This document shows, one piece after another, positions 16,820 through 25,250 of a stretch of 64,000 bases of DNA. How positions within the stretch are numbered: position 1 is the first letter of the stretch; the number at the start of each line of letters is the position of its first letter. The notes beneath the pieces were generated by a model. That model ran no database searches, was not told the origin of the DNA, and was given only the letters and a program-made list of their open reading frames with translations. The translations under genes and the position numbers were made by a program. Source of the stretch: Pedobacter cryotolerans. Its GTDB lineage: Bacteria > Bacteroidota > Bacteroidia > Sphingobacteriales > Sphingobacteriaceae. The stretch is taken from assembly GCF_005116475.1 (NCBI RefSeq), contig NZ_SWBO01000014.1, positions 1 through 64,000 of the forward strand, in the 5' to 3' direction.

Positions 16820-17719
16820 ATGAAGTTTTCAATTTCACATTTAGAGCAACTTTCAGGTGTACCCATTCATACCATTAGAATTTGGGAAAGGAGATATCAT
16901 GCCCTTACGCCAGATCGTTCTGAAGGAAATACCAGAATTTATTCTGATGCACATTTAAAACGACTGTTAGATATTGTAAGCATGGTACAAGCCGGTATTA
17001 AAATTTCGGCAGCCTGTTCTTATACCCAACTTCAAATTAATAGTTTTTTAGAAAATGAAATCAATAAAACAGTTGGTATTGATGAAAGACACGAATTTTA
17101 CATCTCGCAACTGGTAAAATACGGATTAACATTTAATGAAGTGGAGTTTAGCAGGCTACTGGAAGGCTGTTTTAGCAATTACACCATTGAAAAATCTTAT
17201 CAAAACATCATTTATCCTGTATTACAAAGGGTTGGTTTTTTATGGCGAAAAGACGAAGTATGCCCAGCTCAAGAGCACTTTATCACCAATATCATACGTC
17301 AGAAACTGATGGTTGCCATAGCGCAAATACCGTTGGCATCATTAAATAAATCTACTTGGTTATTGTGCCTACCAGAGGATGAAGGCCATGATATCCCCCT
17401 TCTTTTTGCCAATTACTTATTACGCAACAACGGATTTAAGGTAATTTACTTAGGAGAAAAAATACCCACCAATTCAATTCAAAATGCAATTCATCAAAAT
17501 AAAATAGCTCATCTTTTACTTTTTATGGTTAGACAAAGACCACTAGCAGAAACAAATAAACTCATACACGAACTCAGCAATCAAAACCCTGATATAAATA
17601 TTCACTTATCTGGGAATAAAGATTTAATCACCTCTTTACAATTAGATCAAAAAATTAATTACTTACCTTCAATAGCCGCATTTATAACTCATCTCCATCA
17701 ACTAAGCCATGCCAACTAA
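16820..17719 (+). CDS. MerR-type regulator with B12-binding domain (CarH/LitR-like)
   Basis: This 299-residue protein has three parts. A MerR winged helix covers residues 1-70 (SISHLEQLSGVPIHTIRIWE). A B12-cap helical domain follows, with the Wx9EH signature intact (W142, E152, H153). A C-terminal cobalamin-binding Rossmann domain has PEDEGHDIPLLF, with candidate lower ligand H190. The usual ExHxxG motif reads EGHDIP, so the Gly is Pro. In CarH proteins adenosylcobalamin makes the repressor light-sensitive and controls carotenoid genes. As the first gene of the crt operon, overlapping crtI by 11 bp, it very likely regulates pigment synthesis. Light dependence is inferred. Confidence 0.88.
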   Translation: MKFSISHLEQLSGVPIHTIRIWERRYHALTPDRSEGNTRIYSDAHLKRLLDIVSMVQAGIKISAACSYTQLQINSFLENEINKTVGIDERHEFYISQLVKYGLTFNEVEFSRLLEGCFSNYTIEKSYQNIIYPVLQRVGFLWRKDEVCPAQEHFITNIIRQKLMVAIAQIPLASLNKSTWLLCLPEDEGHDIPLLFANYLLRNNGFKVIYLGEKIPTNSIQNAIHQNKIAHLLLFMVRQRPLAETNKLIHELSNQNPDINIHLSGNKDLITSLQLDQKINYLPSIAAFITHLHQLSHAN

Positions 17720-19208
17720 ACAAACCTATCAACAAAAAATTGCCGTTATTGGCTCTGGCTTTGCAGGCTTAAGTGCTGCTTGTTATTTGGCAAAAGCCGG
17801 ATATGAGGTTGATGTATATGAAAAAAATGAAGACATTGGCGGCAGAGCAAGGCAAATGAGTACCGAAAACGGTTACAAATTTGATATGGGCCCAAGTTGG
17901 TATTGGATGCCCGATGTATTTGAACGTTTTTTTGCAGACTTCGGTAAAAAACCATCAGATTTTTACGAGCTTACCTTACTCGACCCAGGTTTTTCAATTG
18001 TTTTTGGTGAAAACGACTTAATGGAAATTCCTAATGATCAATTGGCTTTAGATGAGCTTTTTGAAAGTATAGAGAAAGGAAGTGCCGTAAAACTGAAACA
18101 ATTTTTAGAGGAAGCCGCCTACAAATACAAAGTAGGTATGGATAAATTGGTTTACAAACCTGGTTTATCAATTGCAGAATTTATTGATTTAGATATTTTT
18201 AAAGGTATATTTAAACTTCAGCTGCTTACTTCTTTCCATAATCATGTGCGTAAGTTTTTTAAGCACCCCAAATTAATTGCCTTAATGGAATTTCCTATTT
18301 TGTTTTTGGGTGCTACTGCTGCAGATACACCAGCTTTATACAGCTTAATGAATTATGCTGGCTTAAGTTTAGGTACTTGGTACCCTAAAGGTGGTTTTGT
18401 TGCTGTAATTAATGCCATGAAAGATTTAGCAGTACAACAAGGTGTAAAATTTTATACCAATGAAAGTATTCAGTCTTTTGTTATTGATGACCACGAAGTT
18501 GCCCAATTAAAATCTACCACTAGAACAGAAGATTACGATGGTGTAATCGCTGCTGCAGACTATCACCATATTGAAGAGGTTTTGGGTGATGATTACAGAA
18601 ACTACAAAGAAAAATATTGGGATAAAAGAGTAATGGCTCCATCGAGCTTATTATTTTATTTAGGTGTAACCAAAAAAATAGAAAAACTACATCATCATAC
18701 CCTATTTTTTGATGAAGATTTGGCATTACACGCCGAAGAGATTTACACCACACCAAAATGGCCAAGCAAACCGTTATTTTATACCTGTTGCACCTCAAAA
18801 ACAGACCAAGATGTTGCCCCTGCTGGTCACGAAAATCTATTTATCCTTATACCACTTGCTCCCAATTTAGAAGATACTGAAGCGTTAAGAGAAAAATATT
18901 ATCACATTGTGATGGATAGATTAGAGAAATTTACCGAAACCGATATTAGAAACAACATCGATTATAAAAAAAGTTATTGCATTACAGATTTTGTAAACGA
19001 TTATAACGCATACAAGGGCAATGCGTATGGTTTAGCCAATACTTTACCACAAACAGCTAACCTTAAGCCTTCTATTCAGAATAAAAAACTAGCTAATTTC
19101 TGTTATGCTGGTCAACTTACAGTTCCTGGTCCTGGTGTTCCGCCTTCTATTATTTCGGGCAAAGTGGCCACAGATGTATTAATTAAGCACCTAGAAAAAC
19201 AAATATGA
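17709..19208 (+). CDS. crtI: Phytoene desaturase
   Basis: A 499-residue CrtI-type desaturase. The FAD motif is IAVIGSGFAGLSAACYLAKA (about residues 11-30), followed by VDVYEKNEDIGGRA. The family closing motif is GQLTVPGPGVPPSIISGKVA near the C-terminus. It converts phytoene to lycopene using FAD at the membrane. It starts inside the end of the regulator gene and overlaps crtB by 4 bp (ATGA), so translation is coupled. Confidence 0.93.
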   Translation: MPTKQTYQQKIAVIGSGFAGLSAACYLAKAGYEVDVYEKNEDIGGRARQMSTENGYKFDMGPSWYWMPDVFERFFADFGKKPSDFYELTLLDPGFSIVFGENDLMEIPNDQLALDELFESIEKGSAVKLKQFLEEAAYKYKVGMDKLVYKPGLSIAEFIDLDIFKGIFKLQLLTSFHNHVRKFFKHPKLIALMEFPILFLGATAADTPALYSLMNYAGLSLGTWYPKGGFVAVINAMKDLAVQQGVKFYTNESIQSFVIDDHEVAQLKSTTRTEDYDGVIAAADYHHIEEVLGDDYRNYKEKYWDKRVMAPSSLLFYLGVTKKIEKLHHHTLFFDEDLALHAEEIYTTPKWPSKPLFYTCCTSKTDQDVAPAGHENLFILIPLAPNLEDTEALREKYYHIVMDRLEKFTETDIRNNIDYKKSYCITDFVNDYNAYKGNAYGLANTLPQTANLKPSIQNKKLANFCYAGQLTVPGPGVPPSIISGKVATDVLIKHLEKQI

Positions 19209-20041
19209 AAGAGACATTTGATACATTATCTGCCTCATGCAGCAAGTTAACTACCCTTAGGTACAGTACTAGTTTTTCGTTAGGCATTTATTTTTTACAC
19301 AAACCATTGCGCCAACCAATTTATGCAATTTATGGTTTTGTTAGGCTTGCCGACGAAATAGTAGATAGCTTTCATGATTATGATAAAACGTATCTGCTGC
19401 AAAAATTTAAGGACGATTGTAATGAAGCAATTGAACAAGGCATTAGTTTAAATCCAATTTTAAATTCATTTCAGCAAGTGGTTAATCAATACCAAATTGA
19501 CCACGAATTAATTGCTTTGTTTTTAAAAAGCATGGAGATGGATTTAAATGAGCAAACCTATTGTAATGACAAGTATGATGAATACATTTTAGGCTCGGCA
19601 CAAGTGGTTGGTTTAATGTGCTTAAAGGTTTTCACCAATGGTGATGAAGCAGAATATCAAAGATTAAAACCATCAGCCATGCGTCTAGGTTCAGCATTTC
19701 AGAAAGTTAATTTTTTGAGAGATTTAAAAGCAGATTTTCAGCAATTGAACCGCTCTTATTTTCCTAATATCGATTTAACTAATTTCAGCCATGCTGCAAA
19801 AAAAGAAATTGAAGCAGACATAGAAAACGAATTTAAATTGGCTTTAGAAGGCATAAAACAATTGCCTAAAAGCTCAAAAAAAGGCGTTTATTTAGCTTAC
19901 ATTTATTATTTAGAGCTGTTTAAGAAAATTAAAAAGGCACCACCAGAAAAAGTGATGAACAATAGAATTAGAATTTCTAACGGTCATAAATTTGGATTGA
20001 TGTTCGATTCGCTATTAAGACACAAAATGAATGTTTTATGA
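19205..20041 (+). CDS. crtB: Phytoene synthase
   Basis: A 278-residue squalene/phytoene synthase. The two Asp-rich metal sites are visible: D50-E-I-V-D54 in RLADEIVDSFHD, and D173 to D177 in NFLRDLKADF. It joins two geranylgeranyl diphosphate molecules to make phytoene. No geranylgeranyl diphosphate synthase lies in the cluster, so that must be encoded elsewhere. Both ends overlap neighbouring genes by 4 bp. Confidence 0.93.
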   Translation: MKETFDTLSASCSKLTTLRYSTSFSLGIYFLHKPLRQPIYAIYGFVRLADEIVDSFHDYDKTYLLQKFKDDCNEAIEQGISLNPILNSFQQVVNQYQIDHELIALFLKSMEMDLNEQTYCNDKYDEYILGSAQVVGLMCLKVFTNGDEAEYQRLKPSAMRLGSAFQKVNFLRDLKADFQQLNRSYFPNIDLTNFSHAAKKEIEADIENEFKLALEGIKQLPKSSKKGVYLAYIYYLELFKKIKKAPPEKVMNNRIRISNGHKFGLMFDSLLRHKMNVL

Positions 20042-20553
20042 AATTTTTAGCTGTGTTGATTTTGATGATGGTTTCGAATTTTTTTACAATGAGCGATGTG
20101 GAGGTTGCAACCCTACGCAAATTATATTACGAAGCCGCAGAAAATAAAGCAGCAGTAAAAAAATTATCAGCTTTGCTGGCTAAAGTAAACGACAATTCTG
20201 ATGCAATTTTAATTGGTTATAGAGGTGCAACTGAAATGATGGAAGCCAAATATGCGTTTAATCCGGTAACTAAATTAAGCCGATTTAATAAAGGAAAAAA
20301 CTATTTAGAAAAGGCCATTAAAAAAGAACCAAAACAAGCGGAGTTAAGGTTTATTAGGTTTTCTATACAAACCAACCTTCCCTCCTTTTTGGGTTACAAT
20401 GATCATATTAAAATAGATAAAGATGTGTTAATCAATTCAATTGTTAAAATTGATGATAAGCAACTAAAAAACAACATTATAGAATACCTCATTATATCTA
20501 AACAATGTAATCAGGAAGAAATTAAAAAAATAAAAAATTGGCAGAAGACGTAA
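20038..20553 (+). CDS. Exported hypothetical protein in carotenoid operon
   Basis: A 171-residue protein with an N-terminal hydrophobic signal (MKFLAVLILMMVSNFF), then a helical, TPR-like region (YYEAAENKAAVKKLSALLAK, KGKNYLEKAIKKEPKQAELR). No catalytic motif is seen. It overlaps crtB by 4 bp and idi by 16 bp, so it is firmly part of the operon. Its role in pigment synthesis or membrane organisation is unknown. Confidence 0.8.
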   Translation: MKFLAVLILMMVSNFFTMSDVEVATLRKLYYEAAENKAAVKKLSALLAKVNDNSDAILIGYRGATEMMEAKYAFNPVTKLSRFNKGKNYLEKAIKKEPKQAELRFIRFSIQTNLPSFLGYNDHIKIDKDVLINSIVKIDDKQLKNNIIEYLIISKQCNQEEIKKIKNWQKT

Positions 20554-21059
20554 TTTTAGTAGATTATAACGACAATGAAATTGGCATAATGCCAAAAATG
20601 GAGGCTCATATTAGTGGTATTTTACACCGTGCCTTTTCAGTTTTTATATTTAATACCAAAGGCGATTTATTGTTGCAACAAAGAGCTTTAGACAAATACC
20701 ATTCGGGCGGCAAATGGACTAACACTTGCTGCAGTCACCCAAGAAGTGGCGAGGAAAATATCGCGGCAGCAAATAGAAGGTTGTTAGAAGAAATGGGCAT
20801 GAGTTGTGATTTGATTTATGGCTTTAACTTTTTATACAAAGCCAATGTAGAAAATGGTTTAATAGAACATGAGTTTGATCATGTATATTATGGCATAACA
20901 GATGACTTGCCAATTATAAATGTAGCTGAGGTAGCTAATTATAAATACTTAAATTTGTATGATTTGGCTGAAGATTTAAAAACTAATCCACAACAATATA
21001 CTGAGTGGCTTAAAATAGCCATAGATAAGGTTTTAACACTTTACAAAACAATTTTTTAG
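20538..21059 (+). CDS. idi: Isopentenyl-diphosphate Delta-isomerase, type 1
   Basis: A 173-residue Nudix-fold isomerase. Active-site residues include the cysteine in TNTCCSHP (about 64-65), metal-binding histidines H24, H30 and H67, and the Glu pair in LIEHEFDH (110 and 112). The start is a TTG at 20538: the N-terminal VILVDYNDNEIG is conserved in the family, and the first ATG (20589) would remove it. The TTG lies inside the upstream gene, giving a 16-bp overlap. It interconverts IPP and DMAPP and feeds carotenoid synthesis. Confidence 0.92.
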   Translation: MAEDVILVDYNDNEIGIMPKMEAHISGILHRAFSVFIFNTKGDLLLQQRALDKYHSGGKWTNTCCSHPRSGEENIAAANRRLLEEMGMSCDLIYGFNFLYKANVENGLIEHEFDHVYYGITDDLPIINVAEVANYKYLNLYDLAEDLKTNPQQYTEWLKIAIDKVLTLYKTIF

Positions 21060-21062
21060 GAT

Positions 21063-21527
21063 ATGCAAACTTTAATAAATATAGGTATCGTATTGGGCAC
21101 ATTTTTTAGCATGGAAGGAGTTGCGTGGCTAACGCATAAATATGTTATGCATGGCTTATGCTGGTTTTTGCACGAAGATCATCATCAAAAAGACCCAAAT
21201 GATTTTTTAGAAAAGAATGATTTTTTCTTTTTGATTTTTGCTATTCCGGGAATAATTTGCTTGGCCTTAGGCAACTTTTTTGAGGTAAGGATTGCGCTAT
21301 ACGTTGGTATAGGAATTACCCTTTATGGTTTATGCTATTTTTTGGTACACGATATTTTTATTCACCAACGTTTTAAAATATTTAGAAATACAGACAATTG
21401 GTATTTAAAGGCAATTAGAAGAGCTCATAAAATGCACCATAAACATTTAGGCAAACATGAAGGCGAATGTTTTGGTATGTTGTGGGTGCCAATTAAATAT
21501 TTTATGCAGGCTAAAAACAGCAAATAA
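21063..21527 (+). CDS. crtZ: Beta-carotene hydroxylase
   Basis: A 154-residue membrane di-iron hydroxylase. The histidine clusters of the fatty-acid hydroxylase superfamily are present: HKYVMH, HEDHH, HDIFIH and HKMHHKH, between hydrophobic segments. It adds 3-hydroxyls to beta-carotene, giving zeaxanthin. It starts 3 bp after idi and ends 1 bp before the cyclase start. Confidence 0.93.
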   Translation: MQTLINIGIVLGTFFSMEGVAWLTHKYVMHGLCWFLHEDHHQKDPNDFLEKNDFFFLIFAIPGIICLALGNFFEVRIALYVGIGITLYGLCYFLVHDIFIHQRFKIFRNTDNWYLKAIRRAHKMHHKHLGKHEGECFGMLWVPIKYFMQAKNSK

Positions 21528-21528
21528 C

Positions 21529-22230
21529 ATGAAGTATACTTATTTGCTTATTGATTTTTTTACCATTATTGTTCCCTTTTTATTTTCGTTTCATCCGAGG
21601 TTAAAATTTCATAAAACTTGGCGCTCCTTTTTTCCAGCCGTGCTGATAACAGGATTGGTATTTGTTTTAGGAGATGTTTACTTTACCCATTTGGGTGTTT
21701 GGGGCTTTAATCCTACCTATTTAATTGGGCTAAAAATTGGTAACATGCCGATTGAGGAAATCTTGTTTTTTCTATGTATTCCTTTTTCTTGTGTTTTTAC
21801 CTTCCATTGCTTAAACATTCTTTTAAAACTAAAATTAGCTGAAAAAACAACCAATTTGATCACTTACTTTTTCATCGCAATGGGTTTTGTCGGCGGGTTT
21901 TATTTCTTAGATCAGTTGTATACTACCGTTACCTTATTTAGTCTTGCTTTGTTACTTATTGTAGCAAAATTTGTTTTAAAAGTAAATTGGCTAGATCGAT
22001 TTTTCCTAGTTTATTTGATATTATTGATACCTTTTACCATTGTAAACGGATTATTAACAGGAACGATGCTTGATGCACCTGTTGTTTGGTACAACAGCAA
22101 TGAAATTATCGGTATTAGAATGTTAACCATACCTATTGAAGATATATTTTATGGGATGAACTTAATTTTGCTAAATCTTTTAATTTATTTAGGACTAGAG
22201 AAAAGATTGAGCACTGATCATCAGAATTGA
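21529..22230 (+). CDS. Lycopene cyclase, fused CrtYc-CrtYd type
   Basis: A 233-residue polytopic membrane protein from the ATG at 21529; an upstream in-frame start inside crtZ is unlikely. It contains two lycopene-cyclase repeats, one with NMPIEEILFFLCIPF and one with TIPIEDIFYGMN, the hallmarks of the CrtYc and CrtYd halves fused in one chain. It cyclises lycopene ends to beta-rings. It is the last gene of the operon. Confidence 0.88.
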   Translation: MKYTYLLIDFFTIIVPFLFSFHPRLKFHKTWRSFFPAVLITGLVFVLGDVYFTHLGVWGFNPTYLIGLKIGNMPIEEILFFLCIPFSCVFTFHCLNILLKLKLAEKTTNLITYFFIAMGFVGGFYFLDQLYTTVTLFSLALLLIVAKFVLKVNWLDRFFLVYLILLIPFTIVNGLLTGTMLDAPVVWYNSNEIIGIRMLTIPIEDIFYGMNLILLNLLIYLGLEKRLSTDHQN

Positions 22231-22238
22231 TTAAAAGA

Positions 22239-22832
22239 TTAAATTGCTCGCAAATTTAAATTAAATATTACCGAGAGCTTATCATTGGCCCTTACCAAAT
22301 GACCAACTTTTTTGGGTGGAGTAAGTTTAAAATCGGAAAAATAGATAGGTTGAACGCCAACTAAGGTCATTTTATTATTATCAATATTGATACGGTAAGA
22401 AATCTCAAAGCGTTTGCTTACACCTGCAATGGTTATTTCTACATTGCCACAAACGGTACTTACTTTTGAGTTCGGATTAGCAATTTCTTTTAGTGATAAA
22501 AATTTAACAATTAATTGTGGAAACTGATCTGATTTCAGGGTTTTGCGCAATTCTCTTGTCATTATAAAATTACTGCAACTAAAATTTGAAACATCAATTG
22601 TAACCGCTCCTGTAAGTATAATGTTATCGGTTTTGTCATTAGCAATAATAATAGTATCAGTTTTAGCATACTCATTAATTTTGCATGAAAACTTACCTAC
22701 GTTTGTGGTGCCATTTACACTTAAATTACTATGTTCTGTAATAATCCATTTGGTGTTAAGCGCTGTGTTTCTATTGCCAACAAAGCTTGTTGATACGATA
22801 AAAACAATTAAAAGTAATAGATATTTTTTCAT
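22239..22832 (-). CDS. YceI-like exported protein
   Basis: A 197-residue protein from the ATG at 22832; in-frame sequence further upstream runs into a repeat element. The N-terminus is a Sec signal (MKKYLLLLIVFIVSTSF). The lipocalin-like YceI fold is suggested by KWIITEHSNLSVNGTTNVGKF, LRKTLKSDQFPQLIVKFLSL and the final HLVRANDKLSVIFNLNL. YceI proteins bind isoprenoid chains in the periplasm. It converges with the carotenoid operon; a link to isoprenoids is tempting but unproven. Confidence 0.82.
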   Translation of the reverse strand: MKKYLLLLIVFIVSTSFVGNRNTALNTKWIITEHSNLSVNGTTNVGKFSCKINEYAKTDTIIIANDKTDNIILTGAVTIDVSNFSCSNFIMTRELRKTLKSDQFPQLIVKFLSLKEIANPNSKVSTVCGNVEITIAGVSKRFEISYRINIDNNKMTLVGVQPIYFSDFKLTPPKKVGHLVRANDKLSVIFNLNLRAI

Positions 22833-22849
22833 GATAATGGCATAAAAAA

Positions 22850-23059
22850 GAGGCTGTATCAGAATAGATTTTAATGATTGATTAGCAGAATAATATTTTG
22901 AACTGTCGTCATTCCCGTGAAAACGGGAATCGTAATGCAAGAAAAGGTTAATGATTAGCCCTTATTAAGCGCTTTACGATGCCCAGTCAAGCTGAGCATG
23001 ACGAAACCGCCAAATTTAATTTTCCTAAAATTTTGAATTTTTAATTCTGATACAGCCTC
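22850..23059. mobile_element. MITE-like element with 16-bp inverted ends
   Basis: GAGGCTGTATCAGAAT (22850-22865) is exactly inverted at 23044-23059, bounding a 210-bp non-coding unit. The ends resemble GAGGCTGTCTCAAAA-type ends of IS1182-like elements, which suggests a non-autonomous derivative. No target duplication is obvious. A palindromic repeat (22907-23003) lies inside. Confidence 0.6.
22907..23003. repeat. REP-like palindromic repeat, copy A
   Basis: A two-hairpin unit opening with CGTCATTCCCG and closing with GCATGACG, with the inner landmarks CGTAATGC and TTTACGAT. It shares its layout with copy B at 36931-37020. It sits inside the MITE-like element. Confidence 0.6.
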
Positions 23060-23078
23060 CTATTAATTATTTGGGTAA

Positions 23079-24401
23079 TTAAAAACCAACTAAGGCTTGG
23101 ATCACGTAACCTTTAAATTTGCCTGCGTTACGAAAATCTGCAGTTGGAAAATCTTTATATTTTTGGGTAACATATTCTCCTTTTAACAAGATGTTTTTAG
23201 TTAAAAACCAGCCAGCTGTAAAAGCAACTCTATCAATTTTAACATCACTTGCATAAGTAATTGCAGGTGTAGTACCAACTGCTGCTACATTAGCCAATTC
23301 GGCTGTTACTACATTGTATTTGGCGCCAATAAAGAAGTTTTCTTCTACTCCAAATCTGTAAACACCATCTATCGCTATCTGCTCTGCTCCTCTTACATTA
23401 GTTTCAGTTTTTGATCTGCCTTTGGCATTTTCATAAGTACCAAATAATTCTAGTCCTTTTAGTTTTACAAATGCATTTAATTGCAAGGCACTAACTTTTT
23501 TACTAAAACCAGGATTAAATCTTCCAGAAAAAGCATTTGCAGCAGTTGTTGCACCTATTTTTTCCATCACCATGAAATAATTTGATCCAGTTCTATCGCC
23601 ACCATATAAGGTTTGTCCGCCAGAGCTGTTATTGCTGTAAAATGAACCTGCAAAACGAACTCGTACATCTGTATTCAGTTGTTTATCGAAACCACCTTTA
23701 GCATATATAGCTGGCGATTTATGCACATTTGCATCTTGAGTGGTGGCAATTAAACTATCAATATTCCCTTTAATCATTCCGTTAGATACACCCAACATTC
23801 CGAATAATCCATTTTTTCTAACCAAAACTTCTCCACCAATTTCTGTGGTAAAACCATCCATAATATAGTTTTCTATAAAAGGATTGTAAATGGTTTGTCC
23901 ACCATCAGATCTACGAAAGTGCTGATCGCCATAATTGATTTCCATGTGGCCAATTTTTATGGTGGTTACCGACATGATATCTTCCCATAATTTGCCTCTA
24001 AATGGTAATTTATCAAATTGGATATAGCCACCTTTTACCCAAGTTTCGTTATGGTGACGAGAAGATAGGTAACTTGTTAAGTTTAATCTAATTCCATCTG
24101 CTAATTGCACATCCATAAATAAATTGGCATTTGCAGTGTTAAATCCTGGTGTCATTTTATATAATCCACCAGCAGTGTTTTCATGTTTTAAACCTTGAAA
24201 AGATTGAGTAAAGCCAGCACCAAATTGCACTTTTAGCTTGTCGAAAATTGTGGTGCTATCTTTAGGCGCTTCAAATACGTTGATACCAGATTTATCGTAA
24301 GGACGCAAGTTAGTAACCTGAGCTTGAGCTTTTATACTCAACGTGCTCGTGAAAAGAAGCGCTACCGCAGCAACTTTTAATATTGTAGAATTAGTTTTCA
24401 T
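23079..24401 (-). CDS. Outer-membrane beta-barrel, porin-like
   Basis: A 440-residue protein with a signal peptide (ending STLSIKAQAQ) and alternating beta-strand patterns throughout. The C-terminal aromatic strand YVIQALVGF is typical of barrels inserted by BAM. Residues 105-190 hold SYLSSRHHNETWVKGGYIQF and TIKIGHMEINYGDQHF, resembling Bacteroidota porins of unknown substrate. It lies 24 bp after a YceI gene, probably in the same operon and under the same FNR-like site. Confidence 0.78.
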   Translation of the reverse strand: MKTNSTILKVAAVALLFTSTLSIKAQAQVTNLRPYDKSGINVFEAPKDSTTIFDKLKVQFGAGFTQSFQGLKHENTAGGLYKMTPGFNTANANLFMDVQLADGIRLNLTSYLSSRHHNETWVKGGYIQFDKLPFRGKLWEDIMSVTTIKIGHMEINYGDQHFRRSDGGQTIYNPFIENYIMDGFTTEIGGEVLVRKNGLFGMLGVSNGMIKGNIDSLIATTQDANVHKSPAIYAKGGFDKQLNTDVRVRFAGSFYSNNSSGGQTLYGGDRTGSNYFMVMEKIGATTAANAFSGRFNPGFSKKVSALQLNAFVKLKGLELFGTYENAKGRSKTETNVRGAEQIAIDGVYRFGVEENFFIGAKYNVVTAELANVAAVGTTPAITYASDVKIDRVAFTAGWFLTKNILLKGEYVTQKYKDFPTADFRNAGKFKGYVIQALVGF

Positions 24402-24425
24402 GATCTTGATTTTAAGGATTTCGTA

Positions 24426-25037
24426 TTATTTAGTATAAGTAAGATTAAATTGTATGCTTAAGTCGTTACCAACTTTCATGGCACCTAGCATAAAACTTGG
24501 TGGCTGTATGCCGTAATCTGTAAGGATTAAATTTTCTTGTCCGTGGCAAGTAATAGAACCATCTGCATTTACCAAAGCCATAACTTTCATGGCAATAACC
24601 TGAGTTTTGCCTGCTATAGTTAAATTACCCGATGTTTGTATACTGTATTTATTAGCTTGCACCATGGTAACCGTTGCAAAAGTGAGCTGATAAGTAACTT
24701 TTGGAAACTGATCGGCTTTCATTGCTTTATAAGTTCTTTCATCCATCGATGTTTTATCACTTTTTAAGCTTTTAGCTAAAACACTAAACCTAAAAGAGGT
24801 TAAATCAACTAGTTCATTGTTACTGTTAAATTTAAAAGAACCACTGCTTTCTAAACCTTTAGCTACCATTGTCCAATCGTGCACATTAGATTTACCTAAA
24901 ACCTTAATTGTATTATCTTTAGAAGAAGCCAATTTATAGCTGCTTTGCGCCATTAGCATCATAGGAGAAAGCATGAATAAGACGATGCTAACTTTTAAAA
25001 TTATCCAACCGTAGTGGATGAGTTGATTTGTTTTCAT
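24426..25037 (-). CDS. YceI family periplasmic protein
   Basis: A 203-residue YceI-like protein with an N-terminal signal (ending MLMAQ). Family features include NVHDWTMVAKGLESSGSFKF, KSDKTSMDERTYKAMKADQF, SGNLTIAGKTQVI and a closing GNDLSIQFNLTYT. The family binds polyisoprenoids or amphiphiles. It is first in an operon with the porin-like gene. Its promoter carries one of the six FNR-like dyads, suggesting low-oxygen expression. Confidence 0.87.
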   Translation of the reverse strand: MKTNQLIHYGWIILKVSIVLFMLSPMMLMAQSSYKLASSKDNTIKVLGKSNVHDWTMVAKGLESSGSFKFNSNNELVDLTSFRFSVLAKSLKSDKTSMDERTYKAMKADQFPKVTYQLTFATVTMVQANKYSIQTSGNLTIAGKTQVIAMKVMALVNADGSITCHGQENLILTDYGIQPPSFMLGAMKVGNDLSIQFNLTYTK

Positions 25038-25069
25038 TGGGGGTGATTGATTAAGTTTTTATTGTTAAT

Positions 25070-25134
25070 CAAATGTACAGCTACCCCATTAGCTGCTAAT
25101 GATAAGCAATAGTTATAAAACTGATTGTAATCAT
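25070..25134 (-). promoter_or_regulatory. Promoter of yceI-porin operon with FNR-like site
   Basis: The dyad CTGATTGTAATCAT lies at 25121-25134 (core TGAT-N4-ATCA). The -7 box TACATTTG (minus strand) is at 25070-25077. Centres are 54 bp apart. The implied leader is about 25 nt. Confidence 0.65.
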
Positions 25135-25169
25135 TAAATTGATTTATAATTTATTGAATATCAAATATA

Positions 25170-25233
25170 TGAGTAGCATCACATTGTATGATGACGATGC
25201 TTACATTTCTAAATTAGCACTTGGTTATCTTTG
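25170..25233 (+). promoter_or_regulatory. Promoter of universal stress gene with FNR-like site
   Basis: The dyad TGAGTAGCATCA (25170-25181) matches the TGATnnnnATCA consensus at seven of eight positions. The -7 box TATCTTTG is at 25226-25233. Centres are 54 bp apart. The leader would be about 12 nt, supporting the ATG at 25251. Confidence 0.6.
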
Positions 25234-25250
25234 ATAAAAACAACATCATC

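Noticed and set aside
22543..22845. 100-codon plus-strand frame
   Set aside because: Antisense to the YceI gene, with no independent support.
25121..25134. The yceI dyad as the site for the usp promoter
   Set aside because: It is 102 bp from the usp -7 box; the weaker dyad at 25170-25181 fits the 54-bp spacing instead.
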